Notes: generated by a model from the sequence alone, not told the origin. DNA of 35,776 bases from Gemmataceae bacterium (GCA_022842245.1 JALHPZ010000046.1:1-35776); one strand, 5' to 3'. Shown: positions 1 to 9,504, numbered from the stretch's first letter. Translations and numbers: made by a program.

Positions 1-342
<342 letters not shown>

Positions 343-350
343 TTTATTGG

Positions 351-371
351 TTCCCGGGGGCCACCCGGGAA
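351..371 (-). other. Hairpin in the 16S leader, close to the mature 5' end
   Basis: A perfect 8-bp stem (TTCCCGGG / CCCGGGAA) with a 5-nt loop lies 9 nt upstream of the inferred mature 16S 5' end. Such leader stems are common near rRNA processing sites. A processing role is inferred; the stem itself is seen directly. Confidence 0.5.
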
Positions 372-522
372 ACTTTCGAGAATCGAATCGGCTCGTTGCT
401 CGGTGTTGATCTCACTCAAATTGGCCGGACAACAGGATCGCTCCCGCCACCCAGCCGAGCGAGTCACCACCGTCCAACGGCAATGAACTCGCCCATTCGC
501 AAGGCTCGTAACGCTACCGATT

Positions 523-534
523 TGTCAAAGATCA
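523..534 (-). promoter_or_regulatory. rrn boxA-like antitermination element
   Basis: The minus strand reads TGATCTTTGACAAAT, very close to bacterial rRNA boxA elements (E. coli TGCTCTTTAACA). It lies about 180 nt upstream of the 16S 5' end, within the transcribed leader where boxA is expected for NusB/NusE antitermination complexes. It could be mistaken for a -35 box because it contains TTGACA, but no convincing -10 follows it. Confidence 0.55.
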
Positions 535-613
535 GCTCGATGGGGCCAACCACAAGATGACTTGCTCTTGGCCCCTCAGTCTTTCGCAACCGAATCGCTT
601 CGGCTGTGCAACT

Positions 614-641
614 ACTTTACACGCGGCCGGCGGATGGTCAA
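614..641 (-). promoter_or_regulatory. Candidate sigma70-type rrn promoter
   Basis: The minus strand reads TTGACC (641-636), a 16-nt spacer, then TAAAGT (619-614). This is 5/6 and 4/6 of consensus. Transcription would start near 607, about 70 nt upstream of the boxA-like element, and then run into 16S. The promoter, boxA, hairpin, 16S order is coherent, but the -10 is weak. The rest of the gap between 642 and purQ (829) shows no gene that I can support. Confidence 0.4.
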
Positions 642-828
642 CGCCTTGGAGAAATTTTTTGGGAAAAACTCCCCGCCCCGCTTCAATCGCTGATTGAAAC
701 AGGCCACCGACAACCAGAGGTGGCGGTTCGACTCGTCGCACAGACGAGCAGTTTCGCGTTCATAAGATGATGACCGGGCGGCAACCGTCGGTCAAGCACA
801 AACTCGTTTCCACACGGAAAATATCCCC

Positions 829-1599
829 ATGGCCACACCGGGCGTTTTGATCCTCCGCGGGCCGGGCACCAACTGCGACAACGAAGCCGCCTTTGCCTTC
901 GAAAAGGCCGGCGCCGTCGTAACAAAACATCACATCAACCGGATTCGCGAGGCACCGCGACTGCTCCACCAACACGAGATCCTGCTCTTGCCGGGCGGCT
1001 TCAGCTACGGCGACGACGTTGCCGCAGGGAAAATCCTCGCGGTCCAACTCGAACACTTCCTCGCCGACACCATTCGCGAATTCCGCGATCAAGACAAATT
1101 GATCCTTGGCATTTGCAACGGCTTCCAGACGCTCTTGAAATCCGGCCTGATTTTACCACCCGACGAGGACGGGCCCCTGGCCACACTGGCGCACAACACT
1201 TCCGGCCGCTTTGAAGACCGCTGGGTGCGACTGCTGGCTACGCCCGGACGCTCCGTATTTCTGCGCGGGATGTCAACGCTTGAAGCGCCCGTTGCACATG
1301 GCGAGGGGAAGCTGGTCTGCCGCAAAGAGTGGATTCTGCAAGGCCTCGCCCAAGCCGGGCAGGCGGTATTGCACTATGTCGGCCCGAACGGCGAACCGCC
1401 CGAATATCCCCACAATCCCAACGGTTCGCAGGGCGACATCGCAGGCCTAGGGGACTCGACCGGCCGCGTACTCGGCCTCATGCCGCACCCCGAACGCAAC
1501 GTGCTACCGACGCACCATCCGCGATGGACACGCGACGGGCTGAAAGACGCCGGCGACGGCTTCACGATCTTCAAGAATGCAGTCGAGTACTTCAACTGA
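829..1599 (+). CDS. purQ: Phosphoribosylformylglycinamidine synthase, glutaminase subunit PurQ
   Basis: A 256-residue class I glutamine amidotransferase. In purine synthesis it supplies ammonia from glutamine to the PurL subunit, which converts FGAR to FGAM. Visible motifs: N-terminal GPGTNCDNE (11-19), the oxyanion region PGGFSYGDDV (55-64), the nucleophile Cys96 in GICNGFQ, and the His220/Glu222 pair in MPHPERN. Length fits a stand-alone PurQ, slightly longer than the ~225-residue Bacillus form. The start ATG at 829 follows a weak purine-rich stretch. Its last 8 bases overlap the stop end of the convergent gltX. No purL or purS is in the window, so the other FGAM synthase subunit must be elsewhere. 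Confidence 0.95.
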   Translation: MATPGVLILRGPGTNCDNEAAFAFEKAGAVVTKHHINRIREAPRLLHQHEILLLPGGFSYGDDVAAGKILAVQLEHFLADTIREFRDQDKLILGICNGFQTLLKSGLILPPDEDGPLATLAHNTSGRFEDRWVRLLATPGRSVFLRGMSTLEAPVAHGEGKLVCRKEWILQGLAQAGQAVLHYVGPNGEPPEYPHNPNGSQGDIAGLGDSTGRVLGLMPHPERNVLPTHHPRWTRDGLKDAGDGFTIFKNAVEYFN

Positions 1600-3151
1600 G
1601 CGCCGCGGCGATCCGTTGCAAGACGCGATCCTTGCCGAGAATCGCGAGTGTGTCGAACAGGCCGAATCCGACGCCACTGCCGGTGACAGACACTCGCACA
1701 GGGAGTTGAATAGCGTTCACCTTGATTCCCTTCGCCGTCGCGAAGTCGTGCATCGCCTTGTCCGTCGTCGCCGCGTCGAACGGCACGCAACCTTTGAGAA
1801 CCTCGGCGAATTCGGCGAGCAGTCCCTTCGCATTCGGGTCCTTGAACGCTTTCTCCTTCGCCTTCGCATCGACTTCGATCGAGTCCTTGAGGATTGGCGC
1901 CGCGAACGCGAGAACATCGCTGAACAGCTTTATCCGCTCGCCGGAAGCGTCCACGATCTTGGTCAGCACTGCCCGCGTCGCGTCGTCGAGCGACTCACCG
2001 ATCAACTTTGCCTTTCGCAGGAACGGGATGCACCGCTCGACCTTCTCGGCCGTCGGCACCAGTTTCATATGCTCGCCCTGGAGCCAGAAGAGTTTTTTCG
2101 CGTCGTAGTTCCCCGGTGCATCGGTGACGCGTTCCAAGTCGAACTTCGACTTCAGGGTATCGAGCGTCATGAACTCCGTCTCGGCGTCCAGGCTCCAACC
2201 GAGTCGGCAGAGATAATTGATCAGCGCTTCCGGCAGGTAGCCGATTTCCTGGTAGTAGGCGACCGCAATGATGTTCAGGTCGTCGCGGCCCTTGATTTCG
2301 TCGTCGGTCCAACCACAGGCTTTGAGCTTGCCGATCTCCTCCGCACCGAGCGGCGGGGTCTTGCGCTTCGTCATCTTTTCGCCGTTGTAATAGACCTGCG
2401 GGACGTGGGCGAAGGTCGGCAAATTCGCTCCCAATGCCTGATACATCAAGATCTGCGTCGGCGTGTTCTCCAGGTGTTCGATCGCCCGAACGACGTGGGT
2501 GATGCCGAAGTCGATGTCGTCCACGACCGTGGCGAAGTTGTAGACCGCCCGGCAAAGTCCTTTGTCGTCCGGGCCGCGCAGCAGCATAGGATCGCGGATC
2601 GTATCCGTGTTGACCTCGTGATTGCCCTTTACGGCATCGGTAAATCGCACCCACTGCCCCGGTTCCACCTTCAGCAGCAACGGCGCCTTCATCGTGGCGT
2701 ACTGCCGAACGTTTTCCTCGGCGGGCACGTCACGGTTCGTGCCGCGATGGACGTACGGCTTGCGCGCGAGTTTCGCCTGTTCGCGAGCAGCGTCCTGCTG
2801 CGCTGGCGTGGTGTAGTCGGGGTACGCTTTCCCCTCCGCCAGCAGTTTCATCGCGGCGGCTTCGTAAATGTGGTTCCGCTGCCCCTGGTAGTACGGATTG
2901 TGCGGGCCGAAGCTGTCGCCGCTGGCGTCGGGCGTCGGGCCTTCGTCCCAGTCCATACCGAGCCATTTGAAGCCGTCGATGATCGGCTTGACGGCCTCGG
3001 CGCGGTTGCGTGCGTCGTCGGTGTCGTCGATGCGGAGGACGAACTGGCCGACGTGACGCTTCGCCAGGAGCCAGCAGAACAGCGCGGTGCGGACGCCGCC
3101 AATGTGAAGGTAGCCCGTCGGCGACGGGGCGAAGCGCGTGCGGATCGTCAT
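1592..3151 (-). CDS. gltX: Glutamate--tRNA ligase
   Basis: A 519-residue class I aminoacyl-tRNA synthetase that charges tRNA-Glu. The N terminus has the GluRS signature RFAPSPTGYLHIGG (6-19), with HIGG as the HIGH-type motif, followed by the RIDDTD segment. The KMSKS-equivalent reads KMTKRK near residue 258. The C-terminal third is the helical anticodon-binding region. The GluRS assignment is favoured over GlnRS by the APSPTG and HIGG sequences; whether it discriminates tRNA-Glu from tRNA-Gln cannot be read from this. A GGAA element precedes the ATG by 7 nt. The gene converges on purQ with an 8-bp overlap of coding ends. Confidence 0.93.
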   Translation of the reverse strand: MTIRTRFAPSPTGYLHIGGVRTALFCWLLAKRHVGQFVLRIDDTDDARNRAEAVKPIIDGFKWLGMDWDEGPTPDASGDSFGPHNPYYQGQRNHIYEAAAMKLLAEGKAYPDYTTPAQQDAAREQAKLARKPYVHRGTNRDVPAEENVRQYATMKAPLLLKVEPGQWVRFTDAVKGNHEVNTDTIRDPMLLRGPDDKGLCRAVYNFATVVDDIDFGITHVVRAIEHLENTPTQILMYQALGANLPTFAHVPQVYYNGEKMTKRKTPPLGAEEIGKLKACGWTDDEIKGRDDLNIIAVAYYQEIGYLPEALINYLCRLGWSLDAETEFMTLDTLKSKFDLERVTDAPGNYDAKKLFWLQGEHMKLVPTAEKVERCIPFLRKAKLIGESLDDATRAVLTKIVDASGERIKLFSDVLAFAAPILKDSIEVDAKAKEKAFKDPNAKGLLAEFAEVLKGCVPFDAATTDKAMHDFATAKGIKVNAIQLPVRVSVTGSGVGFGLFDTLAILGKDRVLQRIAAALS

Positions 3152-3178
3152 CGAAAGTTCCGAAAGATCGAGGAGTGG

Positions 3179-3682
3179 TCAGACCGTACCATTGGCGGAC
3201 AGATGCGCCGCGGCGGGTTCGAGGTTCGGCCGTGGCCGACACTCGATCAGCGTGGCGATGCGACCTTCCTGAACCACTTTGCCGTCCTGATTCACGATGG
3301 CGCGGTGCCAGATGATTTCGCCCCGCTTGCCCCGACCGCGCAGCGTCTTTTCCACCGCATCGGAGCGGACGCGAATCGTATCGCCGATGAATACCGGCAG
3401 GATGAAATTCCACTCGCGGACGCCAAGCAAGGCGATGGTCCGCATCGGCGGCGATTGCACACCGAGGCCGCTGGCCATCGAAAAGACACCGAATCCGTGG
3501 GCGATCGGCCGGCGGAACGGCGTAGTGGCCGCGAAGGCGTGATCCACATGGATCGGGTTGAAATCCCCACTGAAACCAGCGAAATTCGCGATATCCGCTT
3601 CCGTGACGGTGCGACCGCCGGATTCCCAGACCTGGCCGATCTCGATATCGTCAAAGAACAGATGTATGGACGAATAACCCAT
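3179..3682 (-). CDS. MaoC-like (R)-specific hydratase/dehydratase family protein
   Basis: Single hotdog-fold domain of 167 residues from the chosen ATG. The R-hydratase signature is visible: Asp40, Asn42 and His45 in SGDFNPIHVD, followed by PIAHG. Asp and His five residues apart match the catalytic dyad spacing of (R)-enoyl-CoA hydratases. The frame is open to a GTG at 3781 that overlaps the upstream thioesterase stop, but the extra 33 residues look non-domain, and a GAGG element sits about 10 nt before the ATG at 3682, so the shorter form is preferred. It lies downstream of another hotdog enzyme on the same strand, which suggests a two-gene acyl-CoA operon. The exact substrate is unknown. 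Confidence 0.85.
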   Translation of the reverse strand: MGYSSIHLFFDDIEIGQVWESGGRTVTEADIANFAGFSGDFNPIHVDHAFAATTPFRRPIAHGFGVFSMASGLGVQSPPMRTIALLGVREWNFILPVFIGDTIRVRSDAVEKTLRGRGKRGEIIWHRAIVNQDGKVVQEGRIATLIECRPRPNLEPAAAHLSANGTV

Positions 3683-3777
3683 GCGGGCCTCGGCGGGAGC
3701 CGTTACGCGGGCGGACTGGCGGTCCGAAGGTCGATTATAGAAGGCGGCGGACGAATCCAAGCCCGAACCGCGTCGAT

Positions 3778-4191
3778 TCACGCGGTCGCCGACGGCGCAG
3801 CCGGCAGGAGCGGTACCGGTTCGCGATTCGGCCCATTCGGCCGCACGCCGACGTACACCACCTCGGCGTCGGTGACCGGGATGACTTCGCTGCCACGCTC
3901 CGCCAGCACGTCGATGTGCATCGTGATGGAGGTGCGGCCGACGCGGATACAGGTCGTGCGGAACTTCACCACGTCGCCGACGAGCACCGGTTTCTTGAAC
4001 TCGACGCGGTTGACGGCGACGGTGACGTACTGCGTGTCAGGCGCCCCGCCGCGCAGGGCGATCTCGCGCCGAGCGGCGATCGACCCGGCGACGTCGATGT
4101 AGCTGAGGATGACGCCGCCGAAGATGGTGCCGTAGGGGTTCGTGTCCTTCGGCATCATCACGACCTGGATCGCGGTGTAGGGTTCGGCCAT
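3778..4191 (-). CDS. Acyl-CoA thioesterase (hotdog fold, YciA/BFIT-like)
   Basis: A 137-residue protein with the hotdog thioesterase signature TNPYGTIFGG (17-26) and the downstream Asp33 in SYIDVAG, the position of the catalytic acid in YciA-type enzymes. A typical second half follows (VEFKKPVLVGDVVKF). It hydrolyses acyl-CoA thioesters; chain-length preference cannot be told from sequence. It is first in a minus-strand pair with the MaoC-like gene. The 176-bp gap to the divergent TatD-like gene (4192-4367) should hold both promoters, but I see no clear -35/-10 pair there. Confidence 0.88.
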   Translation of the reverse strand: MAEPYTAIQVVMMPKDTNPYGTIFGGVILSYIDVAGSIAARREIALRGGAPDTQYVTVAVNRVEFKKPVLVGDVVKFRTTCIRVGRTSITMHIDVLAERGSEVIPVTDAEVVYVGVRPNGPNREPVPLLPAAPSATA

Positions 4192-4367
4192 GAAAATTCG
4201 ACTCCCCGGAATCGTGTGGAACCTCCCCTCGTTAGAATACGTTGGGAGCCAGCACGCTGACCGTATGAACTGACAGCGGCGAACTGGAAAGGCCGGTTCG
4301 ACTCGTTCGCAGACATCGACGCGAACTGGTGCCCGGTGCCGCCGGTGGTATCGAGGATTGTGACGCT

Positions 4368-5174
<807 letters not shown>

Positions 5175-5221
5175 TTCGCCCACCCCCTACGACGGTTTCC
5201 GATCGGAGTCCCTTCCTCGAC

Positions 5222-5911
5222 ATGTGCGGCCGCATCTTCCTGTTGCTCGTTTTCGCCCTCGGCGCCTTCGTCGGCGTCACAGTGGCCGCCTTCGTCTATC
5301 TCGAATGGTGGCAGGCGATCCTCGCCATCGCCGCTGTGCTCGCCATCCTTTTCGTCGGCGGGAAATTCCTGCTGAAGACGGCGATCGCGGCCTGGGGCGA
5401 AGAATTAACCAAGATGACCGCCGGCCAGTCGCTCGTGCTTCGCAACGCCACGATTCAGGTCCACAAGGTGCAACGGGCCGATCCGCCGCGCGAACTCACG
5501 GAGGAGGATGAATTCGACGACGACGACCCCGAAGCGTTGGCGGAGCGCAACGAGGAGGTCCTCGGCAAAACCTGGTACAAGATCGAAATGACCGTGTTCC
5601 CGAATCCGGACATCGAGGAATCGGTGAATCCGTGGATGCCGGAATCGCTCGTGTTCGTGCCGTTCGACCGCGAACCGCCGAAAAATATGCTGGCGGACGC
5701 GATCGACGACGCACTCATCCATCCGGATCGGATGAAAGTGATCTCGGACGTGCCGGCCGAAGACGAACGCACGGGGCCTCAACGAATATTGTTCCTCGTC
5801 GGCGTAGCGAATGAGGTGCACGATCTGGCCGTCCGTTACTTTTCCGAGCAGTTCGGCCGCATCCGGCTGCCGGGGCCGTTCGACGAAGCGCCGCGGATCC
5901 GCGAATCATGA
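5222..5911 (+). CDS. Hypothetical membrane-anchored protein
   Basis: A 229-residue protein I do not recognise. The first ~55 residues are two hydrophobic segments (starting MCGRIFLLLVFALGAFVG, then the AILAIAAVLAILFVGG region), predicted as a membrane hairpin. An acidic soluble domain follows, with the run EEDEFDDDDPEA near the middle. The frame is open from 5165, but the ATG at 5222 starts directly at the first membrane segment and is preferred. Its stop overlaps the tsaD start by 4 bp (ATGA), so the two are probably translationally coupled. A link to tRNA modification is not implied. Confidence 0.75.
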   Translation: MCGRIFLLLVFALGAFVGVTVAAFVYLEWWQAILAIAAVLAILFVGGKFLLKTAIAAWGEELTKMTAGQSLVLRNATIQVHKVQRADPPRELTEEDEFDDDDPEALAERNEEVLGKTWYKIEMTVFPNPDIEESVNPWMPESLVFVPFDREPPKNMLADAIDDALIHPDRMKVISDVPAEDERTGPQRILFLVGVANEVHDLAVRYFSEQFGRIRLPGPFDEAPRIRES

Positions 5912-6921
5912 CGACGTATTTCCTCGGTCTCGAAACGTCGTGCGACGAGACTTCCGCAGCGGTGTTTACCGACGACCGGCGCATCCTCTCGAACGTGGTG
6001 GCGTCGCAGAACGATCTGCACGCGCGTTTCGGCGGCGTCGTGCCCGAGATTGCGTCGCGGGCGCACTTGCGCCACCTGCTGCCCGTGATCGACGCGGCGC
6101 TCGCGCAGGCCGGGATCGGCCTGGCGGACCTCGCCGGCATCGCGGTGAACCACAAGCCGGGCCTCGTCGGTGCCCTGCTCGTCGGCGTATCGGCGGCCAA
6201 GGCGCTCGCGCTGGCACTGGGCGTGCCGCTGCTCGCCGTCAACCACGTCCACGGACACATCTACGCCTGCCGACTCGCCGCCGAACGCGACATCTTCCCC
6301 TGCGTCGGCCTCGTCGTCAGCGGCGGGCACACGTCGCTGTTCCGCTGCGCCGACGCGCTGTCGCTGGACCTCCTCGGCGGCACGCGCGACGACGCCGCCG
6401 GAGAAGCCTTCGACAAAGTCGCGGCGATCCTCGGCCTCGGGTTCCCCGGCGGCCCCGCCGTCGAGCGCGCCGCGGCCGCGGGCGATCCCAAGGCGTTCGC
6501 CTTCCCCCGCGCCTTCGCGCACGACGACCGCCTCGAGTTCAGCTTCAGCGGGTTGAAGACGGCGGTGCTCTACGCCTGCCACGGCCAGAACCTGTCGGCG
6601 GGCGAACCGCCGACCGGCCAGCGGCTCGCCGACCTCGCCGCGAGTTTCCAGGCCGCCGTCGTGGACGTGCTCACGCTGAAGTGCCGGCAAGCGCTCCGCA
6701 AGACCGGATTGCCGCGCCTCGCGGTCGGCGGCGGCGTGACGGCGAACCGGGCGCTCCGCGCGAGCCTGCAGGCAATGTGCGACAAGGAACGAGCCGAGTT
6801 GTTCATCCCGCCGATGAGCCTCTGCACCGACAACGCGGCCATGGCGGCCCTGGCGGTCGAGAAATGGAACCGCGGCGAGTACGCCCCGGACGACCTGGAC
6901 GCGGAACCGAACTTCGAGTGA
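5908..6921 (+). CDS. tsaD: tRNA N6-adenosine threonylcarbamoyltransferase TsaD
   Basis: A 337-residue Kae1/TsaD/Qri7 protein. It transfers the threonylcarbamoyl group to A37 of ANN-decoding tRNAs, working with TsaB, TsaC/Sua5 and TsaE (none in the window). Visible: GLETSCDETS (7-16), VPEIASRAH (45-53), the iron-binding His113 and His117 in NHVHGH, and the VSGGHTSL nucleotide-binding stretch. The middle metal motif reads HVHGH rather than the commoner HMEGH; the two ligand histidines are kept. Length matches the family. The start overlaps the upstream membrane-protein stop by 4 bp. The 247 bp after the stop (6922-7168) hold no gene that I can support. Confidence 0.96.
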   Translation: MTTYFLGLETSCDETSAAVFTDDRRILSNVVASQNDLHARFGGVVPEIASRAHLRHLLPVIDAALAQAGIGLADLAGIAVNHKPGLVGALLVGVSAAKALALALGVPLLAVNHVHGHIYACRLAAERDIFPCVGLVVSGGHTSLFRCADALSLDLLGGTRDDAAGEAFDKVAAILGLGFPGGPAVERAAAAGDPKAFAFPRAFAHDDRLEFSFSGLKTAVLYACHGQNLSAGEPPTGQRLADLAASFQAAVVDVLTLKCRQALRKTGLPRLAVGGGVTANRALRASLQAMCDKERAELFIPPMSLCTDNAAMAALAVEKWNRGEYAPDDLDAEPNFE

Positions 6922-7168
6922 CGACCAATCGAATCGAGACGGAATCGGCCGACAGAGAAGACTCAAAAGTGATTCCGCCGCCCCCGCGCCACCCTCCGGC
7001 GGACCCACTCGCGTTTTCCGGACCCACTTGGGAACGATTCGACCCGAAAACGACTTACGTCGATTCTCGCAGTCGCGGGATCGGCACGACGCGTCCGATT
7101 TCTCGCCGGAATCGATTAACGCAAAAATACATTAACGACTATCCTGCCAACGTCGCCCGCATCCCAAC

Positions 7169-7194
7169 AAAAAACCGCCGGGGTCGCCGGCGGC
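7169..7194 (-). terminator. Rho-independent terminator of the 43-residue basic protein gene
   Basis: On the minus strand a 7-bp GC stem (7193-7187 with 7181-7175) and 5-nt loop are followed directly by a run of six T (7174-7169). It starts 6 nt after the stop codon of the small gene at 7200-7331. This is the clearest intrinsic terminator tied to a gene in the window, and it supports that short ORF as real. Confidence 0.85.
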
Positions 7195-7199
7195 TGATG

Positions 7200-7331
7200 T
7201 CACTTCTTGAGTTCCTTCTTGATCTCTTCCTGAATGTCCTTGGGGACATAGGCGAGAACGCCGAGCCGCTTCTCGAACTTGGCGCGGCGCTTTTCCTTCT
7301 TCTTCCGTCGGACGCCAGCGGGATTGCCCAT
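7200..7331 (-). CDS. Small basic protein, 43 residues, function unknown
   Basis: Begins MGNPAGVRRKKKEKRRAKFE and ends in a Lys/Glu-rich helix (QEEIKKELKK). The N-terminal half is strongly basic, so nucleic-acid or ribosome association is plausible but not shown. Support for a real gene: an ATG at 7331 with a GGAG element about 8 nt upstream, and a strong rho-independent terminator 6 nt after the TGA. The same frame is open far upstream through the antisense of the VCBS gene, so automated callers could bury this gene in a long false ORF. It is divergent from the VCBS protein gene, with 183 bp between starts. Confidence 0.7.
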   Translation of the reverse strand: MGNPAGVRRKKKEKRRAKFEKRLGVLAYVPKDIQEEIKKELKK

Positions 7332-7514
7332 CTTACCACTCCGAATGCGGTTGCGCGTTCCACTGATCGCGGTCCGAAATTCTAGGGACTTTCCGGGGAT
7401 TGAGAAGGGGAATGAAAGGATTTCCCGCGCAAGCGGGCCGGGCGATCCCGTTAACCCGTCGGACCGAACGGCCGCCATCGCGGCCGCCGCAGGATGCGAT
7501 TTCGGAGAACGAAC

Positions 7515-8558
7515 ATGATGCTCGCCAAGCCTTTCCCGCTCCACGTCGAAACTTTGGAATTCCGGGACATGCCCTCGACCGCGGTGATCGCCCAGCCGGC
7601 GATTGACGACGTCGTCCACGCCCGCCGGTTCGCCGTCGGCTCCGGCGCCGGCCAGGTCGCCCAGGTCAGCGTCTACGAAAGCGGTACGAACGCCCTCCTC
7701 ACGATGTTCCAGCCCTTCGGCAACACCTACACCGGCGGCGTCACGGTCGCGACCGGCGACCTCACCGGCGACGGCATCGACGACGTCGTCGTCGCGGCCC
7801 TCTCCGGCAGCTCGCGCATCGCCCTGTTCGACGGCGCCACGCGCAAACTCTCCGGCGAATTCGAAGCCTTCGCCGGCGCGACCACCGGCGCCTTCATCGC
7901 CATCGGCGACGCGACCGGCGACGGCCGCATCGACCTCGTCGCCGGCGGCACCACCTCGATCCGCATCTTCCGCGGTCAGGACCTCTGGAAGGGTTCGCCG
8001 AAGGTCGCCGCCGAGTTCCAGCCGTTCGGCGGTTCGTTCACGGGCGGCGTGCGCATCGCGGTCGGGGACCTGAACGGCGACGGGATCGCGGACATCGTGG
8101 CCGCGCCGGGCGCCGGCGGGCCGGCGGCCGCGTACGCCTACACGACCACGAAGGCGTGGGGCGACACCCAACCGACCGCCTACTCCGCGAAGCTCGCGAC
8201 GATCACGGTCGGCGGGCCGAACGATCGCGGCGGCGTCTTCGTCGCGGCGGGCGACTTCAACGGCGACGGCAAGGCGGACATCGCCGTCGGCCGCGTCGTC
8301 GCGGGCCGTGCGACCGTCTCGGTGTTCCAGGGGAACCAGCCGGCGAAACGGCTCTACCAGGCGTTCGGTTTCACGAGCACCGAGCCGGGCGGCGTGCCGG
8401 TGGCGCTCCGCGACCTCGACGGCGACGGCCGCGCCGAACTCCTCGTTAGCGGCGGCCAGGGCGTCTCGCAGGTGCGCGTGCTGTCCCCGTTCGGCGGCCT
8501 CGCCCGCAGCTTCTCCGCCTTCCCGCCGATCTACTCCGGCGGCGTCTTCGTGGGATAA
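7515..8558 (+). CDS. VCBS/FG-GAP repeat surface protein with planctomycete N-terminal motif
   Basis: A 347-residue protein built of beta-propeller-type repeats. Five Ca-binding-like loops are visible (DLTGDGIDD, DATGDGRID, DLNGDGIAD, DFNGDGKAD, DLDGDGRAE), each followed by a hydrophobic strand, as in integrin-like FG-GAP/VCBS proteins. The N terminus has VETLEFRDMPS, matching the LExRxxPS-type motif found at the start of many large extracellular planctomycete proteins; there is no classical hydrophobic signal peptide. The start ATG at 7515 has GGAGA 6 nt upstream; a second ATG follows at 7518. Extracellular location is inferred. It is short for this class, whose members are often far longer. 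Confidence 0.88.
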   Translation: MMLAKPFPLHVETLEFRDMPSTAVIAQPAIDDVVHARRFAVGSGAGQVAQVSVYESGTNALLTMFQPFGNTYTGGVTVATGDLTGDGIDDVVVAALSGSSRIALFDGATRKLSGEFEAFAGATTGAFIAIGDATGDGRIDLVAGGTTSIRIFRGQDLWKGSPKVAAEFQPFGGSFTGGVRIAVGDLNGDGIADIVAAPGAGGPAAAYAYTTTKAWGDTQPTAYSAKLATITVGGPNDRGGVFVAAGDFNGDGKADIAVGRVVAGRATVSVFQGNQPAKRLYQAFGFTSTEPGGVPVALRDLDGDGRAELLVSGGQGVSQVRVLSPFGGLARSFSAFPPIYSGGVFVG

Positions 8559-9458
8559 AGGATAAAACTGACGCAATTGCAGCATCGGGTCGAAGCCGAT
8601 CCAAAACCCACAACCTCGTCCCGAACCTCGGGTTCGGGACGCGAACGAGCGCAATCCGATTTCGTCCTTGGCAGCGGTGCCGTTCGAGCTATCCAGTTGC
8701 CGCGCGAGATTCCGCGACGCGTTCATGACGCGAACGATCACGATTTCATCGGCCGAAGGACCGCAGCCAAATTGAGTTGCGTCCCATTTCCCTTGCGCAA
8801 GCTGGACGTGCCCGCTCCCGGGTGAGCCGAGTCGGGCCGACAGGACCGCGTCGTCGACTTCGCCGGCCTGGTCGCACACGATGTCGTCCGGGTGGTCGGC
8901 GTCGACCTCCGGATCCCGCGCCGCTCCCGGAACGGTCGGGCCGATGGGTGGAGGCGGTGGTCCGGGGTCGGGTGGTCCGCCGCCGGTCGGACCGTCGGCG
9001 GGCGGTTCGGGGCCATCCGGGCCGGGCTTCCGTTCGATCTCGTTGAACTGCGAATCGATGATTTCGTGCAAGCCCGCGCGGCCCACCTTTTTCAGCAGAT
9101 TGTCGTAGTCGGCCATCGAGAAGGCGTTGAACGGGTTGTTATCCTCGCCCGGCTTGGCGTGGCGGATCGTGGTCATCCAGAACTTCATGAGGCAGGTCGC
9201 GGCGCCGAGCGAGGTCTTTTCGTCCATGGAGCGCATGAGCCGTCGGAGCCAGGTCATGGCTTCCGCGCCCGACTGTCCCAGCAACCGGGTGCGTTCGGCC
9301 AGGATGTCGGCGTCCCATTCTTCGAAGTGTTCACGGCTATAGCGCTCAACGTCCTCGAAGGGTGCATTGGTCTCGAGGGCGGCAGTCTTGAGTTCGAGTC
9401 CGCGCGCGACGAGCTGGAGCGTGTCGTAGTACGGCGATTGCGACGGATGGCGGACCAT
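8559..9458 (-). CDS. Orphan protein of unknown function; 3' end unresolved
   Basis: The 5' end is convincing: ATG at 9458, GGAGG 6 nt upstream, and a promoter-like TTGACA/TATGAC pair behind that. The first ~150 residues (from MVRHPSQSPYYDTLQLVARG) look like a soluble helical protein, followed by a Pro/Gly-rich linker (PDPGPPPPPIGP). I recognise no family. The problem is the end: no in-frame stop occurs before 7200, so the frame crosses the whole antisense of the VCBS gene. The true end probably lies between 8559 and 8900 and was lost by frameshift or truncation; the left limit given here is simply the VCBS stop. Another minus frame has a stop at 8738. Confidence 0.5.
8618..8640. repeat. Perfect 10-bp inverted repeat, 3-nt loop
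   Basis: GTCCCGAACC at 8618-8627 pairs with GGTTCGGGAC at 8631-8640. It lies 60 nt after the VCBS stop codon. There is no T-run on either side, so it is not a typical intrinsic terminator. It could still limit 3' decay or be one of the GC-rich palindromes scattered here. Confidence 0.6.
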
Positions 9459-9504
9459 GCGACACCTCCGAGGGCCGCGAGGGGAGACGAACGGGCAATG
9501 GGAA

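Noticed and set aside
523..528. TTGACA as a -35 box for the rRNA promoter
   Set aside because: No -10 box follows at 15-19 nt, while the wider sequence matches boxA.
1577..4102. 841-codon plus-strand open frame
   Set aside because: It lies antisense to gltX, the MaoC-like gene and the thioesterase gene, whose motifs are clear. The translation is Arg/Val/Asp-rich shadow sequence.
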